The position numbers and the translations under genes are program-made. A DNA stretch of 44,148 bases from Rhizobium sp. GN54 (GTDB taxonomy: Bacteria > Pseudomonadota > Alphaproteobacteria > Rhizobiales > Rhizobiaceae), in NCBI RefSeq assembly GCF_021026345.1, contig NZ_JAJNCZ010000018.1, positions 1 through 44,148 of the forward strand. The letters run 5' to 3'. Shown here piece after piece: positions 41,976 through 44,148 of this stretch (position 1 is its first letter; the number at the start of each line of letters is the position of its first letter). The notes under the pieces were generated by a model. The model was not told the origin of the DNA, did not search any database, and worked only from the letters and a program-made list of their open reading frames with translations.

Positions 41976-42726
41976 GGTTAGCGGTCTCACGGTCGAGCGT
42001 GGTGGCAAGACCATCCTCCGCGACTACAGCGTCAGCCTCGAACGGGGGCGGATACTGGCCGTGCTCGGTGCCAATGGCGTCGGCAAAACCACCCTCATCA
42101 ATACGCTTGTCGGCGTCATCAAACCCAAGTCGGGACGGCTTTCCATCGGCGGGCGGGTCGGTTTCGTGCCCCAACTCTTCGAGGTCCCGTTTTCCTATTC
42201 CGCGCTCGACATCGTCCTGATGGGAAGGGCGCGCCACCTCGGTCTCTTCAGCGCACCGGGCAAGAGGGACTTTGAGATCGCGCGGCGCTATTTCCATATG
42301 CTGGCGATCGAGCACCTCCAGCAGCAGGCCTTCAATTCCTTGAGCGGCGGTCAACGCCAACTGGTGATGATCGCTCAGGCCCTTGCCTCCGAATGCGAAC
42401 TTCTGGTTCTCGATGAGCCCTGCGCAGCTCTCGACTACAAGAACCAGGACAAGGTTCTGTGCCTGCTCGAGCACCTCAGAAACGAGCATGGAATGACGAT
42501 CGCCTTTTCCACGCACATGCCGCAGCATGCGGTGGAGATTGCCAGCGATGTCCTCTTGATGACCAGCGGCAGCAGCTATGTCTGCGGGCCAACCGACGAG
42601 GCGCTCAGCCCCGAAAACCTGAGCGATCTCTACGACCTGCCGATCGCGCGCGCCGACTTCGACGGCCTTGCCAAGCACACTTACGCACCCGTCTTTCGGC
42701 ATGACGGAGCGCGGTTCAATGGCTGA
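41968..42726 (+). CDS. Metal-chelate type ABC transporter ATP-binding protein
   Basis: A 252-aa ATPase of the FecE/BtuD type. Walker A GANGVGKTTL, signature LSGGQRQLVMIAQAL, Walker B LLVLDEPCAALD and H-loop STHMPQHA are all intact. The start is probably the GTG at 41968, with GGAGG about 8 nt upstream and 8 nt inside the permease end; an ATG five codons earlier has no ribosome binding site. The last codons overlap the ATG of the 432-aa protein, so that protein is translated as part of the transporter operon. Confidence 0.9.
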   Translation: MIEVSGLTVERGGKTILRDYSVSLERGRILAVLGANGVGKTTLINTLVGVIKPKSGRLSIGGRVGFVPQLFEVPFSYSALDIVLMGRARHLGLFSAPGKRDFEIARRYFHMLAIEHLQQQAFNSLSGGQRQLVMIAQALASECELLVLDEPCAALDYKNQDKVLCLLEHLRNEHGMTIAFSTHMPQHAVEIASDVLLMTSGSSYVCGPTDEALSPENLSDLYDLPIARADFDGLAKHTYAPVFRHDGARFNG

Positions 42727-44017
42727 AGCGAACCGGCAGGGAAAAGGCATCGCTTATATCCATTGGGGCAACAGTTGGCAGTTGCGCAGCTTCCGGGATT
42801 TCCGCCACCATATCGACGATCTGATCTACGTCAGCGATCTGCCAAAGGTTGATCTGTCGTCTTACGCGGCCGTGATCATGCCCGATGCGATGGATGCGGC
42901 TGCACCCCGGCCGCATGCCGAGCAATTGAACGCTTACCTCAAGGGCGGGGGCTTTCTCGTCGTCTGCCTTCAGGGTCATGCGGACTGGATCGACATTCCG
43001 GGGCTCGAATGGACACCGGGAAATTGTCGTGACTGGCTCTGGTGGACGAAGGGCGAAACGCTCGAGGTCAGGCTTGCCGAGCCGCACCATCCAATCACCG
43101 AAACTGTGCCGCTCTCGCATATGAGCTGGCACTGGGGTGGCTCCTACAATGTGCCGGAAGGAGCGCGCTCGATCCTTGAGATCGATGACGGGCGAGGCAG
43201 TCTGTTCCTGGACTTTCCTGCACTGCCGGGCGGCGGGCGCTTGCTGCTCGCGACGCTGGACCCGCATTCGCACAATGGCCAGCGCTTCATGCCGGCGACC
43301 ACGCTCTTCCTGCGCTCCTTCTATACGTGGCTCAACCGTGAACTCGGGATCGAACGGCCCGCCAGAAACCGGTTCACCTACCTGCAATGCTCGCATGTCC
43401 CATCCGAGTGGCGTCCTGACGGGCTGGAGAAAAGCCTCGCACGAAAGGGCTTCGAAACCTCCTTCGCCCCACTTTATGAGCTTGACCCCGACACGCTCGG
43501 CCGAACGGATACGCTCTACATTCCCAGCAGCCATGACGAGTTCTTCCTCAGGAGCCGAACCGGGGATCTGCTTTACTTTCTCGAGCGCGGCGGGAACCTG
43601 ATCATCTGCGCCGAACCATGTCAGCCCTGGCTCCCCTTCATGGCGCCGTTCCGGGCCGTGCCGCCGCGCCCGTTCACCAATATCCGGGTCCGTGTGCGCG
43701 ACGATCGCTTCGGCATCTTCTCCGATCTCGGCGAAGGCTTTGATGGATGGAAGGGGATTTTTGGTCAATATGCCCGCGGATGGACCGACCCGCCACCCGG
43801 CGCCATCTGGCTGACCGATGTCGGCGCGGTGGGCGACCCGAAGCCCGCCGACTGGATCTGGCAATATCCGACCGAGAACGAGCGGGGCGGCTATGTCTTC
43901 ATGCACAATGGCGACAACATGACCCGCTACCCCGATCGCGGGCCTCGTCAGGAGGCCCTGGTCGCCAATATCGCCGTGGCGCTGAGAAGGCTCTCGATCG
44001 GCGAATTGTTGTTCTGA
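42719..44017 (+). CDS. Two-domain protein of unknown function, coupled to the ABC transporter
   Basis: A 432-aa soluble protein; GGAG precedes the ATG, which lies within the end of the ATPase gene. Domain 1 (about 8-210) has AYIHWGNSWQLRSFRDFRHH, GGGFLVVCLQGHADW (76-90), SWHWGGSYNVP and LDPHSHNGQRFMPATT (180-195). Domain 2 (about 215-425) has GGNLIICAEPCQPWLPFMAP, YARGWTDPPPGAIWL and FMHNGDNMTRYPDRGPRQEA. Both halves look like alternating strand/helix folds of the glutamine-amidotransferase/ThuA kind, though no catalytic triad stands out. The two halves are paralogous to the separate 215-aa and 207-aa proteins encoded across the intergenic region. It may process the imported chelate in the cytoplasm; this is inference. 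Confidence 0.78.
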   Translation: MAEANRQGKGIAYIHWGNSWQLRSFRDFRHHIDDLIYVSDLPKVDLSSYAAVIMPDAMDAAAPRPHAEQLNAYLKGGGFLVVCLQGHADWIDIPGLEWTPGNCRDWLWWTKGETLEVRLAEPHHPITETVPLSHMSWHWGGSYNVPEGARSILEIDDGRGSLFLDFPALPGGGRLLLATLDPHSHNGQRFMPATTLFLRSFYTWLNRELGIERPARNRFTYLQCSHVPSEWRPDGLEKSLARKGFETSFAPLYELDPDTLGRTDTLYIPSSHDEFFLRSRTGDLLYFLERGGNLIICAEPCQPWLPFMAPFRAVPPRPFTNIRVRVRDDRFGIFSDLGEGFDGWKGIFGQYARGWTDPPPGAIWLTDVGAVGDPKPADWIWQYPTENERGGYVFMHNGDNMTRYPDRGPRQEALVANIAVALRRLSIGELLF

Positions 44018-44034
44018 GCAACAGTATGTGTTTC

Positions 44035-44135
44035 GGCATGGAATAAGGACCCCGCACATGGGGTGATCGGCGTCCAAACGGGACCCCCATCTGCGATGGG
44101 GTTACAACAGCCTCCGGTTTCATCGGAGGCTTTTT
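44035..44135 (+). ncRNA. Structured 3' element or small RNA with three tandem hairpins
   Basis: After the 432-aa gene there are ACCCC-6 nt-GGGGT (44049-44064), CCCCAT-CTGCG-ATGGGG (44085-44101) and the terminator. The first C-rich arm can also pair with the last G-rich arm, so two folds compete. Three compact stems ending in a strong terminator are typical of rhizobial trans-acting sRNAs, but no clear promoter was found, so a structured 3' UTR is as likely. Confidence 0.4.
44110..44135 (+). terminator. Intrinsic terminator of the ABC/GATase-like operon
   Basis: GCCTCCG, a 7-nt loop and CGGAGGC form a perfect stem followed by TTTTT and an AT-rich run: a textbook rho-independent terminator. 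Confidence 0.88.
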
Positions 44136-44148
44136 ATTTGGATGCTTG

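Noticed and set aside
42716-44077. 453-codon minus-strand frame opposite the 432-aa gene
   Set aside because: The plus-strand gene has motifs shared with two paralogues and operon coupling; the antisense frame has neither.
1-44148. CRISPR array, tRNA, rRNA or repABC-type origin
   Set aside because: No regularly spaced repeats, cloverleaf or rRNA segments, or replication proteins were seen anywhere in the window.

Overview
This window looks like part of a large replicon from an alphaproteobacterium of the Rhizobium/Sinorhizobium/Agrobacterium/Shinella kind. The evidence is the high GC content with strong GC3 bias, a coxMNOP-like oxidase cluster, the asnO-ngg osmolyte pathway, several promoters of the alphaproteobacterial general-stress type (GGAAC-N16/17-CGTT), and many solute ABC transporters. 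Decayed insertion sequences and a decayed toxin-antitoxin module between operons suggest an accessory plasmid or chromid. No rRNA, tRNA, CRISPR array or replication origin was seen.

Layout. (1) 0.1-0.4 kb: a small orphan gene with a possible stress promoter. (2) 0.9-6.5 kb, plus strand: a terminal oxidase operon with a CuA subunit fused to cytochrome c, fused subunits I and III, a small membrane protein, a CtaG-like assembly factor and a tri-haem cytochrome c. (3) 6.6-11.9 kb: a general-stress island holding a PCC/DUF296 protein, a small acidic protein, an SDR oxidoreductase, exonuclease III, DUF2934, a YihY/BrkB membrane protein and DUF982, with recognisable EcfG-type promoters and one decayed AhpD/CMD gene. 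(4) 11.9-22.1 kb: an IS481 remnant, then a SorC-type regulator fused in frame to a complete DhaK kinase domain, DhaL, a CUT2 sugar ABC transporter (permease, binding protein, ATPase, permease), and a second DhaK-DhaL pair. (5) 22.3-24.6 kb: an IS5-type remnant, a secreted small protein divergent from a TetR regulator across a 31-bp palindrome, a decayed parDE module and a small orphan ORF. (6) 24.8-37.9 kb, minus strand: a complete N-acetylglutaminylglutamine amide (NAGGN) locus with an M42 peptidase, a dipeptide-type ABC transporter, a GntR regulator, asnO, ngg and an MscS-type channel. (7) 38.2-44.0 kb: a siderophore/cobalamin-type ABC transporter followed by a 432-aa two-domain protein, facing an oppositely oriented unit that encodes the same two domains as separate proteins, preceded by an overlooked 51-codon ORF.

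How the genes work together. Region 4 reads as uptake of a small polyol or ketose followed by dihydroxyacetone-type phosphorylation, with one kinase subunit welded to the transcription factor. Region 6 could carry out synthesis, release, recapture and hydrolysis of a dipeptide osmolyte. Region 7 is the best candidate for an undescribed system: a metal-chelate type importer co-encoded with a paralogous protein family whose domains occur fused on one side and split on the other. All functional statements rest on motif recognition by eye, with no database search.
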